DNA of 51,089 bases from JBHELG01 sp046263195 (GCA_046263195.1 JBHELG010000031.1:1-51089); one strand, 5' to 3'. Counted from the first letter of the stretch, positions 8,686 to 17,812 are shown. Numbers and translations are program-made. The notes: a model not told the origin generated them from the sequence alone.

Positions 8686-9801
8686 ATGGGGGCTGAACGC
8701 ACGGCACAGTTCGAAGGGCTCGTCAAGACGTCACTGTTCACCGTCCACCAGCACCTCGGCGCCAAGATCGTGGGGTTCGCGGGGTGGGCCATGCCGCTCG
8801 AGTACGAGGGCACCCTCGTGGAACACGAAGCGGTACGCAACTCCGTCGGGGTCTTCGACGTGTCCCATCTCGGTGCCATCTGGGTCACCGGGGAGGAGGC
8901 CGAGGCCACCGTCTCAGGGACCTTCACGAACGACCCTACCGGACTCGCTCCCGGCCAATCGCAGTACACGCTCTGCTGCGATGACAACGGCGGTGTCGTG
9001 GACGACCTCATCATCTATCGCATCGCGTCCGATCGGTTCCTCACCGTCCCGAATGCAGCGAACACCCGAGCGGTCTTGGCCGCGCTGTCCGACGCGGCCG
9101 AGCAGCACGGAGCGAAGGTCCAAGACGACTCGAGGCGGCTGGCCATGCTCGCCGTACAAGGACCCCGCTCCTTGGACCTCGTCGACCAACTCTTCCCCAA
9201 CGTGCTGCCCCACGTCGACTACCGCGGCATCGGGGAAATCGACCTCGGACCCTCCGACACAGGCTGGCTGTGCCGAACGGGTTACACCGGCGAGCCAGGA
9301 GTCGAGCTCGTCCTGCCCCAAGTCGACGCCCCTGGCTGTTTCCGTGAACTTCTCGAGCTCGGCGCTGCGCCCTGCGGGCTCGGAGCGCGCGACACGCTGC
9401 GCCTCGAGATGGGCTACCCCCTGCACGGCCACGAGCTGAGCGTCGAGACCGACCCCTTCGAGGCCGGGCTGGGATGGGCCGTGAAGCTCGACCGGGGAGC
9501 GTTTCGCGGTCGCGAGGCGCTCCAGGCCGAGCGGGAACAGACACCGCGCCGACGGCTGCGGGGTCTCCGGGCCCGGGACCGGGGGATCCCGCGGTCGGGG
9601 ATGGCCGTATACCGTGATGGGCAGGTCGCCGGGCGAGTCACCTCGGGAACGTTCTCACCAACCCTGCGGGTCGGTATCGGACTGGCGTACCTCGACCCGG
9701 CGATCGACGTGGGAGACCACGTCAACGTGGACGTGCGCGGCAGGGAGTACGCCTTCGAGGTTGTCGACCCACCCTTCGTCGATCGCGATCCCCGCGGTTG
9801 A
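8686..9801 (+). CDS. gcvT: Aminomethyltransferase, glycine cleavage T protein
   Basis: This is the tetrahydrofolate-dependent component of the glycine cleavage system, releasing ammonia and methylene-THF from the aminomethyl-lipoyl H protein. The 371-residue product has the typical N-terminus (VHQHLGAKIVGFAGWAMPLEYEG), the folate-binding stretch GGVVDDLIIYR and the C-terminal barrel around GRVTSGTFSPTL. The ATG at 8686 follows GGAGGCGAGG. gcvH and gcvP are not in the window. The divergent lpdA and the lipoyl-making genes opposite give the partner E3 and cofactor supply. Confidence 0.95.
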   Translation: MGAERTAQFEGLVKTSLFTVHQHLGAKIVGFAGWAMPLEYEGTLVEHEAVRNSVGVFDVSHLGAIWVTGEEAEATVSGTFTNDPTGLAPGQSQYTLCCDDNGGVVDDLIIYRIASDRFLTVPNAANTRAVLAALSDAAEQHGAKVQDDSRRLAMLAVQGPRSLDLVDQLFPNVLPHVDYRGIGEIDLGPSDTGWLCRTGYTGEPGVELVLPQVDAPGCFRELLELGAAPCGLGARDTLRLEMGYPLHGHELSVETDPFEAGLGWAVKLDRGAFRGREALQAEREQTPRRRLRGLRARDRGIPRSGMAVYRDGQVAGRVTSGTFSPTLRVGIGLAYLDPAIDVGDHVNVDVRGREYAFEVVDPPFVDRDPRG

Positions 9802-10088
9802 CGCACCATTGTGGAGCCGGTGGAGACACGGAGTCGCGAGACCCAATCGCGCTCGAGACCGAAGCGGAGGCGCGTGGACCGGGCCGGTTCGAGCGACGGG
9901 GGCCGTCTAACGGACGGGTCCCACGCCTGTAGCTTGCGGCAGGGGACGAGGATGGTGAACAACAGGCAGCAGAACCGGCTGCGCTTTGCCTCGTGCGCAC
10001 CCGAATCACTGCCGTCCATGATCGGGCGGAAACGGCGCTTCCAGCTGGACGTAGCACCAAACTTGCGATTCGAGAAGGAGGAGACGAG

Positions 10089-10595
10089 ATGAGTGTCGTG
10101 AGCAAGATCAAGGGCTTGACCCTCGTGGCGTTCGGTGCGGCCGCCGGCGCCGCGGCCTACCACTTCTTCGATCCCGATCGTGGCCAGGTCCGGCGGGAGC
10201 AGACCGCCGAACAGCTCGCCGCCCGCGCTCGGGAACGAGCGCAGGACCTGCGCCAGAAGATCGACTACCGAGCCGGAGAGGTGAAGGGCGCGGTGGCCGA
10301 GAGCGTCGGACGCTTGCGCGAGGACGAGCCGCTGAATGATCAGACCCTCAAGCACAAGGTGGAGAGCGAGGTCTTTGGCTCCGGTCGCTTTCCCAAGGGG
10401 AGCATCCTCGTGGATGCACACGAGGGGATCGTCGCGCTCCGTGGACAGGTCGAGGACGCGGAGCAGCGTGGCGCCCTGGTGGAATCGGTCCGAAGAATCG
10501 ATGGAGTGGAGGAAGTCGAGGACCTTCTGCACCTGCCGGGTGAGCCTGCACCCACGGTCGAACCCGCCCGGAGAGCCGGCTCGCAGCCGAGCTGA
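10089..10595 (+). CDS. BON-domain protein with N-terminal membrane/glycine-zipper segment
   Basis: This 168-residue protein starts at ATG 10089 behind AGAAGGAGGAGACGAG. Residues about 7-26 form a hydrophobic Ala/Gly-rich segment (LTLVAFGAAAGAAAYHFF). A charged helical region follows, then a BON domain (about 85-150: LKHKVESEVFG...ILVDAHEGIVALRGQVEDAEQRGALVESVRRIDGV). BON domains bind membranes or phospholipids in several stress and envelope proteins. The next gene, 29 bases on, is also stress-type. Exact role unknown. Confidence 0.8.
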   Translation: MSVVSKIKGLTLVAFGAAAGAAAYHFFDPDRGQVRREQTAEQLAARARERAQDLRQKIDYRAGEVKGAVAESVGRLREDEPLNDQTLKHKVESEVFGSGRFPKGSILVDAHEGIVALRGQVEDAEQRGALVESVRRIDGVEEVEDLLHLPGEPAPTVEPARRAGSQPS

Positions 10596-10624
10596 CGTCC
10601 CCACAGCACGCGAAAGCAGGTGCG

Positions 10625-11365
10625 ATGGCTACCAAACGGCTCGCGCGCTTCAACGCGGTTGCGGTATTCGAGCGCGTCGAACACGCCCTGCAAGCATTGG
10701 AGACGCTCGCTGACAGCGGGCTGCAGGCCGAGGAACTGTCGCTGCTCGGCCCCGAGCACGAGATGCGCCCCGGGACGGGGAGCGTCACGGAGGAGACGGC
10801 CGACAGCACGAGCGGGATCGGCAAGGCTGCCGCCACCGGCACCGTTGTCGGCGGCGCTGCGGGCGGAGTTCTCGGCGCTCTCATCGGGGCGGCCGCGACG
10901 GCCATCCCGGGCGTTGGGCTCGCGGTCGGAGCAGGAGCGATCTATGCGGCCGTCGCCGGTGCCACCACGGGGCACGTCGCGGGCGGGTTGCTCGGGGCTC
11001 AAGCCGGGGCGCGAAAGTCCATGATGTGGGAGCAGACCCTGCACCCACTGGTCGCCCTGGTCGACGAGCAGGGCTATGTACTCCTCGGCGTTCATTCTGA
11101 TGACGAGGAACGGGTCGACCTCGGCATGCAGGTGCTGCGTCGCTTCCAGCCCCGTGACCTGCACCGGCTCGACGCCGAGGAATCGTTCGTCCCGCCCGGC
11201 GACGTCTCCGCAGTCGTCGGGCGGAGCATCCCGTCGAGCCACCCCGACCATCCGGGGGCCGCTCTGGGCCGCGATGCAGTTGAGTGGGATGACGCCCGCA
11301 AGCTTGGTACGGAGCTTCGCCCGAAGGAGGGCTCCATGCCCCCACGTGAGTCGCCGCCTGAGTGA
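10625..11365 (+). CDS. YflT-like general stress protein with glycine-zipper core
   Basis: This 246-residue protein has an N-terminal alpha/beta segment (ARFNAVAVFERVEHALQALETLADSGLQAEELSLLG) resembling the general-stress 17M/YflT domain. A Gly/Ala-rich hydrophobic stretch (about 60-125: GTVVGGAAGGVLGALIGAAA...GHVAGGLLGAQAG) resembles glycine-zipper membrane segments. A second alpha/beta part with HPLVALVDEQGYVLLGVHSDDEERVD follows. It lies between the BON gene and glycerate kinase, whose GTG overlaps its stop (GTGA). Function is inferred only from the domain resemblance. Confidence 0.65.
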   Translation: MATKRLARFNAVAVFERVEHALQALETLADSGLQAEELSLLGPEHEMRPGTGSVTEETADSTSGIGKAAATGTVVGGAAGGVLGALIGAAATAIPGVGLAVGAGAIYAAVAGATTGHVAGGLLGAQAGARKSMMWEQTLHPLVALVDEQGYVLLGVHSDDEERVDLGMQVLRRFQPRDLHRLDAEESFVPPGDVSAVVGRSIPSSHPDHPGAALGRDAVEWDDARKLGTELRPKEGSMPPRESPPE

Positions 11366-12444
11366 AGGTGGTTGTCGCTCCCGACTCCTTCGGTGGCACG
11401 CTCTCGGCGGTCGAAGCCGCTGAGGCGATCGCCACGGGCTGGTCACAGGCCCGGGCTGGGGACGAGATCGTTGTGCTGCCCCTTGCCGACGGCGGTGAGG
11501 GCACGCTGGAGGTGGTCGCCGGCGACAGGTACGAGCGGCGGACCGTCGAGGTCGCCGACCCCCTGGGACGCCCACGTCAGGCCACGTGGCTGCGACGTTC
11601 AGATGGCACAGCGATTGTCGAGTCCGCCGAGGCCTGCGGCCTGAAGCTGCTCGAGCCCGCCGAGCGGAATCCGTTGAGGACGACGACCTACGGGGTGGGG
11701 CAGTTGCTGGAGGCGGCGAGGCGGTCGGGCTGCCATCGCGTCGCCGTCGGCCTCGGAGGTTCTTCGACGGTCGACGGCGGAGCAGGCGCGGCCGTCGCGC
11801 TCGGCGTGCGGGTGCTGGGTGCCAGCGGTAGTGGCGTGAAGATCGGGGGAGGCGATCTCGTCTCCGTCGCTCGGGTCGTGCCCCAGTGGCTCGACCCTGA
11901 CTGGGGCGACGTGGAGGTTGTGCTGTGGTCGGATGTCGAGACGCGTCTCGCCGACGCCGCGGCGACCTTCGCTCCGCAAAAGGGGGCGACGCCAGAGGCG
12001 GTCGAGCGTCTCGCAGCCGGCCTCGCCCGATGGGCCGACGTGGTGGAGCGGGACCTGGGAGGGTCTTGGCGGCAGCTTCCCGGCTCGGGAGCGGCAGGCG
12101 GGCTCGGGTTCGGTCTGGCGGCCGTGCTCGCCGCCCGGCTTGTACCGGGGGCGCAGGCGGTCGCTGAGCTCGTGGGTCTTCGTGACGCCCTCGACGCCGC
12201 CGACCTACTCGTCACCGGTGAGGGTCGGCTTGACGCGACGAGCCTGGAGGGGAAGGTGGTCGGCACGGTTCTGCAGTCCGCCGCCGAAGCGGAAGTCCGG
12301 GTCGTCGCGGTCGTGGGTGAGCACGCGGAGAAGGTCGAAGGGTTGGCCGACCTCGAGGCGGCCTCAGCGGACGGACCAGGTCGGAACCCGGCCGCCGAGG
12401 TCGCCGCCGCCGCAGAGCGGCTGGCCGGACGGATCAGGAGCTGA
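11362..12444 (+). CDS. Glycerate kinase (GarK/GlxK family)
   Basis: This enzyme phosphorylates D-glycerate, feeding it into glycolysis or serine metabolism. The 360-residue product opens with KVVVAPDSFGGTLSA, contains PLADGGEGTLEV and the family loop GLGGSSTVDGGAGAAVALG, and ends with VTGEGRLDATSLEGK, all hallmarks of GarK-type kinases. The GTG start overlaps the preceding stress-gene stop in GTGA, so translation is probably coupled even though functions look unrelated. Whether it makes 2- or 3-phosphoglycerate is not visible; characterised GarK members make 2-phosphoglycerate. Confidence 0.93.
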   Translation: MKVVVAPDSFGGTLSAVEAAEAIATGWSQARAGDEIVVLPLADGGEGTLEVVAGDRYERRTVEVADPLGRPRQATWLRRSDGTAIVESAEACGLKLLEPAERNPLRTTTYGVGQLLEAARRSGCHRVAVGLGGSSTVDGGAGAAVALGVRVLGASGSGVKIGGGDLVSVARVVPQWLDPDWGDVEVVLWSDVETRLADAAATFAPQKGATPEAVERLAAGLARWADVVERDLGGSWRQLPGSGAAGGLGFGLAAVLAARLVPGAQAVAELVGLRDALDAADLLVTGEGRLDATSLEGKVVGTVLQSAAEAEVRVVAVVGEHAEKVEGLADLEAASADGPGRNPAAEVAAAAERLAGRIRS

Positions 12445-12546
12445 GATCGCCAGGTCGGGGCCATGCAGCGAACGAACTTCGATACAATTCTGCTGCGACG
12501 GGCGCAGGCCGTCACCGGTCTGTACCATCCTGACACCGAAGAACAG

Positions 12547-12594
12547 GGAGAACAGAGCGTGAGCGTGATCGGAGAACGGAGCGTGAGCGTGATC
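12547..12594 (+). repeat. 24-bp tandem duplication of a ribosome-binding/start module
   Basis: Two 24-base units lie head to tail (12547-12570 and 12571-12594), differing at one base. Each contains GGAGAAC, then a short spacer, then GTGAGCGTGATC, so each copy carries a Shine-Dalgarno sequence and GTG start codons in the same frame. The unit length is a multiple of three, so initiation at the upstream copy simply adds eight residues to the iron-sulfur carrier that follows. Confidence 0.85.
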
Positions 12595-12915
12595 ACCGTC
12601 ACTGAGCGCGCCGCTGGCAAGATGAAGGAGTTCCTGGCCGCCCAGGAGGAAGCGGGCGACGAGATCGCCCTGCGTGTGGCAGTGCAGGCCGGCGGCTGCG
12701 CGGGCTTTCGCTACGCCCTCTTCTTCGACGACCGGGTCCTCGAGGGAGACGCCCACGACGAGCAGCACGGCGTCAAGGTCCGGGTCGACAAGCAGTCGGC
12801 GCCGTACCTCAGCGGTGCGGTCATCGACTGGAAGGAGAGCCTCGAGGCCTCCGGCTTCTCGATCGAGAACCCGAATGCCCAGTCGGCGTGCGCCTGCGGC
12901 GACAGCTTCTCGTAA
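12583..12915 (+). CDS. Iron-sulfur cluster carrier, ErpA/IscA/SufA family
   Basis: This A-type carrier accepts and delivers iron-sulfur clusters. The 110-residue product starts VSVITVTERAAGKMKEF and has the cluster cysteines in GGCAGFRYAL and near the C-terminus in SACACGDSF. The GTG at 12583 (second copy of the duplicated start module) gives the usual family length; GTG 12559 in the first copy would add eight residues. A strong hairpin follows the stop. LipA, whose auxiliary cluster is a sulfur donor, is an obvious client in the same window, though that link is inference. Confidence 0.93.
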   Translation: MSVITVTERAAGKMKEFLAAQEEAGDEIALRVAVQAGGCAGFRYALFFDDRVLEGDAHDEQHGVKVRVDKQSAPYLSGAVIDWKESLEASGFSIENPNAQSACACGDSFS

Positions 12916-12936
12916 CTGCCTGAACAGCTCAGCCTC

Positions 12937-12966
12937 GCGGCCCCAGCGCAACACGGCTGGGGCCGC
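12937..12966 (+). terminator. Strong hairpin after the ErpA-like gene
   Basis: The arms GCGGCCCCAGC and GCTGGGGCCGC pair perfectly over 11 bp around an 8-base loop, 21 bases after the stop. There is no U-tract, as is common in high-GC actinobacteria, so this is probably an intrinsic-like terminator or an mRNA end stabiliser. Confidence 0.75.
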
Positions 12967-13045
12967 GCTCGTCTAGCCAAAGGAGGACGAGCCTCGCCCG
13001 AGGGCGACGTTGGAGCAGGCGGTACCGTTCCCGTCGGGAGGATTC

Positions 13046-13459
13046 GTGCTCTACCACTGGCTCGCCGACCTCACGGTCGTCGTCCACTTCGCCTTCATAG
13101 CCTTCATAGCTCTGGGCGGGTTTCTCTCCTGGCGCTGGCCGCGTCTGGTCTGGCTGCACATACCGGCGGTCACATGGGGCGTTGCCATCATCACGATCGG
13201 TTTCACCTGCCCCCTAACTCCCCTCGAGAAGTACTTCCGCGGGCTGGCAGGTGGTGAGGGGTACGAGGGCGGCTTCGTGGACCGCTACCTCGAAGACGTC
13301 ATTTATCCGGACGAGCTGACCCATCTGCTGCGCCTGCTGGCCGGGATGTCCGTGCTGGCGGCCTACTTCGGGCTCGCTGTCAGACGGCAGCGCAGTCGTG
13401 GCTTGGGCCGGCTGGGGCACGATCCAGCCGAGTATGCGGTTCGTTCCTCTCCGGGTTAG
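13046..13459 (+). CDS. DUF2784-family small membrane protein
   Basis: This 137-residue protein has three or four predicted membrane helices (VVVHFAFIAFIALGGFL, HIPAVTWGVAIITIGFTC, LLRLLAGMSVLAAYFGLAV) and the DUF2784-type motif CPLTPLEKYFR, followed by FVDRYLEDVIYP. The GTG at 13046 is chosen over an upstream TTG because GGGAGG sits five to six bases before it. Function unknown. Its TAG overlaps the stop of the convergent GH15 gene in TTAG. Confidence 0.8.
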   Translation: MLYHWLADLTVVVHFAFIAFIALGGFLSWRWPRLVWLHIPAVTWGVAIITIGFTCPLTPLEKYFRGLAGGEGYEGGFVDRYLEDVIYPDELTHLLRLLAGMSVLAAYFGLAVRRQRSRGLGRLGHDPAEYAVRSSPG

Positions 13460-15285
13460 CGGTCGACATGGCCCCGGTCGTGGGCCGGAGAAATGGTGTC
13501 GGAGACGTTGCAGGCGCTGTTGACGAGCCCTACGTGGGAAAAGGCCTGGGGGAAGTTGCCCAACTGGCGTCGCGATGATGGGTCGTATTCCTCGGCCAGC
13601 AGGCCGACGTCGTTGCGGACGGCCAGCAGTCGCTCGAACAGGTGTCGCGCCCGCCCGAGGCGGCCGGTCATCGCGAGCGCGTCCACGAACCAGAAGGAGC
13701 AGAGCAGGAAGGCGCCTTCACCCGGCGGCAGGCCGTCCTCGCTGTCCTCACTGCGGTAGCGCCGGACGAAGGGGCCCTCCGAGAGTTCGCGTTCGATCGC
13801 CTCCACCGTGCCCCGGACCCGAGCGTGGGAAGGGGAGAGAAAACCCACCTGGGGAATGAGCAGCAGGCTCGCATCCAGCTCTCTCGAGCCGTAGTACTGG
13901 GTGAAGGTGTTGCGCTCCGCGTCATAGCCCTTGCGCATCACCTCACGGTGGATCTCGTCGCGCAGGGCACGCCAGCGCCGTGCTGGCCCCTCCAGCCCGA
14001 GCTGTTCGACCGTCTTGACGGCCCGGTCGAAGGCCACCCAGGCCATGACGCGGGAATGGGTGAAGGGTCGCCGGGGCCCCCGGACCTCCCAGATGCCGTG
14101 GTCCGGTTCGTCCCACATCGACTCGAGATAGTCGAGCAGGACGCGCTGAAGTTCCCAGGCCTGCTCTTGCGGCTCCATTCCCGCGCGACGGGCGTAGAAC
14201 AGGGCGTCGAGCACCTCACCGTAGACGTCGAGTTGCAGCTGGGCGGTGGCGTCATTGCCCACGCGCACCGGACGCGAGTCCTCGTAGCCGGGCAACCAGG
14301 GCACCTCGAGCTCCGGTAACCGCCGCTCGCCGGCCAGGCCATACAGGATCTGGAGCTGCGAGGGATCGCCCGCCACCGCACGCAGCAGCCAGTCACGCCA
14401 GGCGATGGCTTCCTCGAGGAATCCGGCGTGCACCAGCGCATACAGGGTGAAGGTGGCATCGCGCAGCCAGGAGTAGCGGTAATCCCAGTTGCGGCGGCCC
14501 CCGAGAGCTTCCGGCAGGGAAGTCGTGGGCGCGGCCACGATTCCGCCTGTCGGGGCGTACGTGAGCGCCTTGAGGGTGATGAGGGAGCGTTCCACCTCCT
14601 CCCGCCACTCTCCCTGGTAGGTGATGCGGCGACTCCACGCCTGCCACCACTGCGTAGTGGCGGTCACGGCGGCCAGCCCATCGATGGGGGGCGGGGCAGG
14701 CTGGTGGGATGCGTGCCAGGTGAGCACGAAGGGCACGCGCTGTCCCTCGGAGATGGTGAACTCGGCGACCGTGCTGAGGTTCTCGCCGCTGGTTGGAACG
14801 GGGGTGGTCAGGGTCAGGGCGTCAGGCCCCGCGACCATCCGGGTGATCATCTGCCCGCTGGTCACCCAGGGAACGACCAGACCGTAATCGAACCTCACGA
14901 CGAGATGCATCCGCATAGCGACCCTGCCGCGCACCCCCTCCACTACCCGAACCACGTCGCAGTTACCTCCCCGATTGTGTTCGTCGCCTCGGGGGGGCAT
15001 GAGGTCCAGCAGCCGGATGGTGCCGCCATCCGTATCCATCTCGGTCTCGAGCACGAGCGTGCTGGGTCGGTAGCGGCGGCGGACGGCCCGTGGGGCGGCG
15101 GCGGGGGCCAGGAGCCACCGGCCATGGGAAGCCTCGCCCAGCAGCGCCGCGAAGCAGGCCCCGGAGTCGAAGCGGGGGAGACACAACCAGTCGATGGAGC
15201 CGCTACGAGAGACGAGCGCCGCCGTCTGGGTATCCCCGACGAGGGCGTAATCCTCGATGGGACCACTCACTGCTGCCTCACCCAC
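13456..15285 (-). CDS. Glycoside hydrolase family 15 protein (glucoamylase/trehalase type)
   Basis: This 609-residue protein of the GH15 family hydrolyses alpha-glucosidic bonds; many actinobacterial relatives are trehalases. It shows the N-terminal beta-sandwich opening PIEDYALVGDTQTAALVSRSGSIDWLCLPRFDS, the barrel motif NWDYRYSWLRDATF and the catalytic-base region PPGEGAFLLCSFW (E523 by this numbering), and ends LGNFPQAFSHVGLVNSA. GTG 15285 is the longest start; GTG 15270 (VSGPIEDY) fits family N-termini better. Neither ribosome-binding site is strong. Substrate cannot be set from sequence alone. Confidence 0.92.
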   Translation of the reverse strand: MGEAAVSGPIEDYALVGDTQTAALVSRSGSIDWLCLPRFDSGACFAALLGEASHGRWLLAPAAAPRAVRRRYRPSTLVLETEMDTDGGTIRLLDLMPPRGDEHNRGGNCDVVRVVEGVRGRVAMRMHLVVRFDYGLVVPWVTSGQMITRMVAGPDALTLTTPVPTSGENLSTVAEFTISEGQRVPFVLTWHASHQPAPPPIDGLAAVTATTQWWQAWSRRITYQGEWREEVERSLITLKALTYAPTGGIVAAPTTSLPEALGGRRNWDYRYSWLRDATFTLYALVHAGFLEEAIAWRDWLLRAVAGDPSQLQILYGLAGERRLPELEVPWLPGYEDSRPVRVGNDATAQLQLDVYGEVLDALFYARRAGMEPQEQAWELQRVLLDYLESMWDEPDHGIWEVRGPRRPFTHSRVMAWVAFDRAVKTVEQLGLEGPARRWRALRDEIHREVMRKGYDAERNTFTQYYGSRELDASLLLIPQVGFLSPSHARVRGTVEAIERELSEGPFVRRYRSEDSEDGLPPGEGAFLLCSFWFVDALAMTGRLGRARHLFERLLAVRNDVGLLAEEYDPSSRRQLGNFPQAFSHVGLVNSACNVSDTISPAHDRGHVDR

Positions 15286-15525
15286 ACCCGTCCGTCCACT
15301 TCAAGGACCTCGTCGGCCTTCATGTCCTGCACCTCGGCTCGTCTGAAGGCTGGATAGCGCTGCTTGGGGGAGACGTTCCCCGCCGGTGCGAGATCGTAGG
15401 TCGTCTTACATGGCCGCTTTCCGAGCTGTAGCGCTAGCTGACTGGCCAGCGGCGCCGTGGAGGGGAACGGACTACGGTCGACAACAGTTGCCGCTGCGTC
15501 TTTGGGCCGGCTCTGGAGGATGAAG

Positions 15526-16017
15526 GTGCGTGTGCTCGTGGTTTCCGAGGACGAAGCCGAGCGTCTGCGCGCCACAACGGCGCTACGTGATCGTCGGGAC
15601 GTCGAGATCACCGAGGTCTCATCCGTCCTCGAGGCGCACGGTCGCACCGAGGAGGAGCAGTTCGACATTCTCGTCTTCGACGGAGACATGCGCCCCGAGG
15701 GGGGTTTCTCACTCCTGTACGAGATCAGGGCACGCGCCGAGCTCAAGGGCGAGGGGGTACCGCCGGCCATCATGCTCATAGGACGCGAGGATGACCGCTG
15801 GCTCGCACTCCGCTGGGCGGGTGCGATGGAGGCGCTCGTCAAGCCGGTCAATTCGTTCGTGCTGGCCAAGCGCGTGGAAGCGATCGTCCGGGAGACGGGT
15901 GGCCTGGTACCAGCAGCTCCGATCGGTGAGACCGCAGTCGGGCCCCTGGCCATGGACGAACCTCCTGACATCGCGCGGGATGAGGCGCCCGGCGGCCCGC
16001 CCTCGGAGCTGCCTTGA
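15526..16017 (+). CDS. Receiver-domain-only response regulator
   Basis: This 163-residue protein has one CheY-like receiver domain: acidic pair in VVSEDEAE, phospho-acceptor region FDILVFDGDM (D52 or D54) and conserved lysine in LVKPV (K106). The usual Thr/Ser after strand 4 is replaced (IMLIGRED), so phosphorylation signalling may be altered. A disordered Pro/acidic tail of about 35 residues follows. GTG 15526 is chosen because GGAGG lies six bases upstream; an ATG at 15520 directly abuts that GGAGG. No sensor kinase is nearby, so its partner is unknown. Confidence 0.75.
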   Translation: MRVLVVSEDEAERLRATTALRDRRDVEITEVSSVLEAHGRTEEEQFDILVFDGDMRPEGGFSLLYEIRARAELKGEGVPPAIMLIGREDDRWLALRWAGAMEALVKPVNSFVLAKRVEAIVRETGGLVPAAPIGETAVGPLAMDEPPDIARDEAPGGPPSELP

Positions 16018-16119
16018 GGTCTGATCGGGGCGTGCGCCATGGCGGCGCGTAGCCAATCCGGTCGCAGATCCCTCAGTCGGGGCGCTAGTTTTCCGGCCAA
16101 TCCGTGGTGAGGTGGTTGG

Positions 16120-17172
16120 GTGAACGTCGACAACGCTGTCTCGTGGCCGGCGCTCCTGGCTGTCCTGCTGCGTGGGCAGCCCCTCACTGAGCAGCAGGCA
16201 GCCGAAGCCCTCTCGGTGATCATGCGGGGAGATGCGAGCCCTGTGCAGATCGCCGCTTTCCTGGTCGGGTTGCGCGCGAAGGGGGAGACAGCGGAGGAGA
16301 TCGCGGGTTTCGTGTCGGCCATGGTCGCCCATGCCGAGCGCATCGAGCTCGATGGCGTGCTCGTGGATACCTGCGGAACAGGTGGGGACCAGGCTGGAAC
16401 GTTCAACATCTCGACGATCGCTGCGCTCGTGGTGGCTGCCGCAGGGGTTCGGGTGGCCAAGCATGGAAACCGAGCGGCCTCCGGTCGCTGCGGCTCCGCC
16501 GATCTGCTCGAGGCGTGGGGAGTTGCCATCGACCTGCCGCCTGCGGCCGTGGCCAGGTGCGTGAGTGAGGTTGGGATCGGCTTCCTGTTCGCCCGCAGAT
16601 TTCATCCCGCCATGCGTCACGTCGCGGGGGTGCGAGCTGAACTCGGCGTACCGACCATCTTCAACGTCCTCGGACCGCTCACGAACCCCGCCGGGATAGA
16701 ACGACAGGTCGTAGGCGTTGCCGACGCCCGGCTCGTGCCGCTCGTCGCCGAAGCCCTCGTCCGCCTCGGGCGCCAGCATGCACTCGTCTTCCGGGGGGAG
16801 GACGGACTGGATGAGCTGACGATCACCGGTCCGAGCCAGTTGTGGGAGATCCGGGACGGCCGGGCAACGCCGTCATTGTTCGATCCGGCCTCCCTCGGCC
16901 TTCCTCGGGCTCGACGCGAGGACCTGGCAGGAGGCGGGGTGGAGGACAACGTCCGTATCGCCGAAGCCGTCCTGGCGGGCGAACCGGGGCCTGCCGCTGA
17001 CGTGGTCGCGCTGAACGCGGCGGCTGCCTTGTACGTGGCCGGAGTGGCGCGACGAATAAGCGACGGGCTCGATATGGCGCGGGACGTGCTCGCATCGGGT
17101 GCCGTGAGCAAGGTGCGTGACCGCTGGGTGGAACGCAGTCAGGAGCTCGCACGGGAGTGGGACGGATCCTGA
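16120..17172 (+). CDS. trpD: Anthranilate phosphoribosyltransferase
   Basis: This enzyme joins anthranilate to PRPP in tryptophan synthesis. The 350-residue product has the PRPP-binding motif DTCGTGGDQAGTFNIST, the KHGNRAASGRCGSADLLE loop, and the normal two-domain layout (small helical domain about 1-75). It starts at GTG 16120, with GAGG shortly upstream. It stands apart from other trp genes, which is common in actinobacteria. Confidence 0.95.
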   Translation: MNVDNAVSWPALLAVLLRGQPLTEQQAAEALSVIMRGDASPVQIAAFLVGLRAKGETAEEIAGFVSAMVAHAERIELDGVLVDTCGTGGDQAGTFNISTIAALVVAAAGVRVAKHGNRAASGRCGSADLLEAWGVAIDLPPAAVARCVSEVGIGFLFARRFHPAMRHVAGVRAELGVPTIFNVLGPLTNPAGIERQVVGVADARLVPLVAEALVRLGRQHALVFRGEDGLDELTITGPSQLWEIRDGRATPSLFDPASLGLPRARREDLAGGGVEDNVRIAEAVLAGEPGPAADVVALNAAAALYVAGVARRISDGLDMARDVLASGAVSKVRDRWVERSQELAREWDGS

Positions 17173-17226
17173 CAGGGACGTCGACCCGGGGGGACCAGGA
17201 GGGCCTGCATGCAAGCCGCATGTCGG

Positions 17227-17517
17227 CTATGCGGCGTCTGTCTGCTTGGGGCGCTCGCCATGTTCCCGCTCGCGCCGACGGAGATCGCGGATGAGGGCGC
17301 GCCGTTCCGACTCGCGCATGCCCCCCCAGATCCCGTACGTCTCTCGATTGGCGATCGCGAACTCGAGGCACTGTCGGCGCACTTCACAGCAGGCGCAGTA
17401 CGCGAGCGCCTGCTGCTGATCCTCCTCCTCCACGGAGAAGAACAACTCCACATCCGCACCTCGGCAGGCGGCACGCTGCTGCCCGCCTTCGACCACCCAA
17501 GCATGCTGAATGAGCAT
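17227..17517 (-). CDS. WhiB-family iron-sulfur regulator
   Basis: This 96-residue protein is typical of WhiB transcription factors, which bind a redox-sensitive 4Fe-4S cluster and work with the primary sigma factor. Cluster ligands are C18, C41, C44 and C50 (ACRGADVELFF; YCACCEVRRQC); C43 is an extra cysteine in the CxxC. The GIWGG turn (residues 62-66) and a basic C-terminal helix follow. ATG 17517 gives the usual length; no clear Shine-Dalgarno precedes it, so the mRNA could be leaderless. It is divergent from the acetolactate-synthase-like gene across 295 bases. Which Whi subgroup it belongs to is not clear. Confidence 0.93.
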   Translation of the reverse strand: MLIQHAWVVEGGQQRAACRGADVELFFSVEEEDQQQALAYCACCEVRRQCLEFAIANRETYGIWGGMRESERRALIRDLRRREREHGERPKQTDAA

Positions 17518-17812
17518 GGTTTGCGTCGACGCCAATCTGCAACCTTCCCGTCTGACTCCGTGCTGCACTGCTCCACCCGGTGTCGGCACTGGCCTCATCC
17601 CGAGGAGCCGGTCCTGCCGGCCGGGCGAGGTGGTAAAGGGCTCTGCACCGGGGCATCCGAAAAGACCAACGGGGGCGGACATGCGGGTGTTCCAGCGTCG
17701 CAAAACGTGGGGCTCGGCGGGCGGGACGCATCCGACGGTCGCCGAAAAGGCGCTTGTGCGACGCTGACCGGACCGGCAGGGTCGCGGGGAGGCGACGGGA
17801 GCGGGACGCGAA

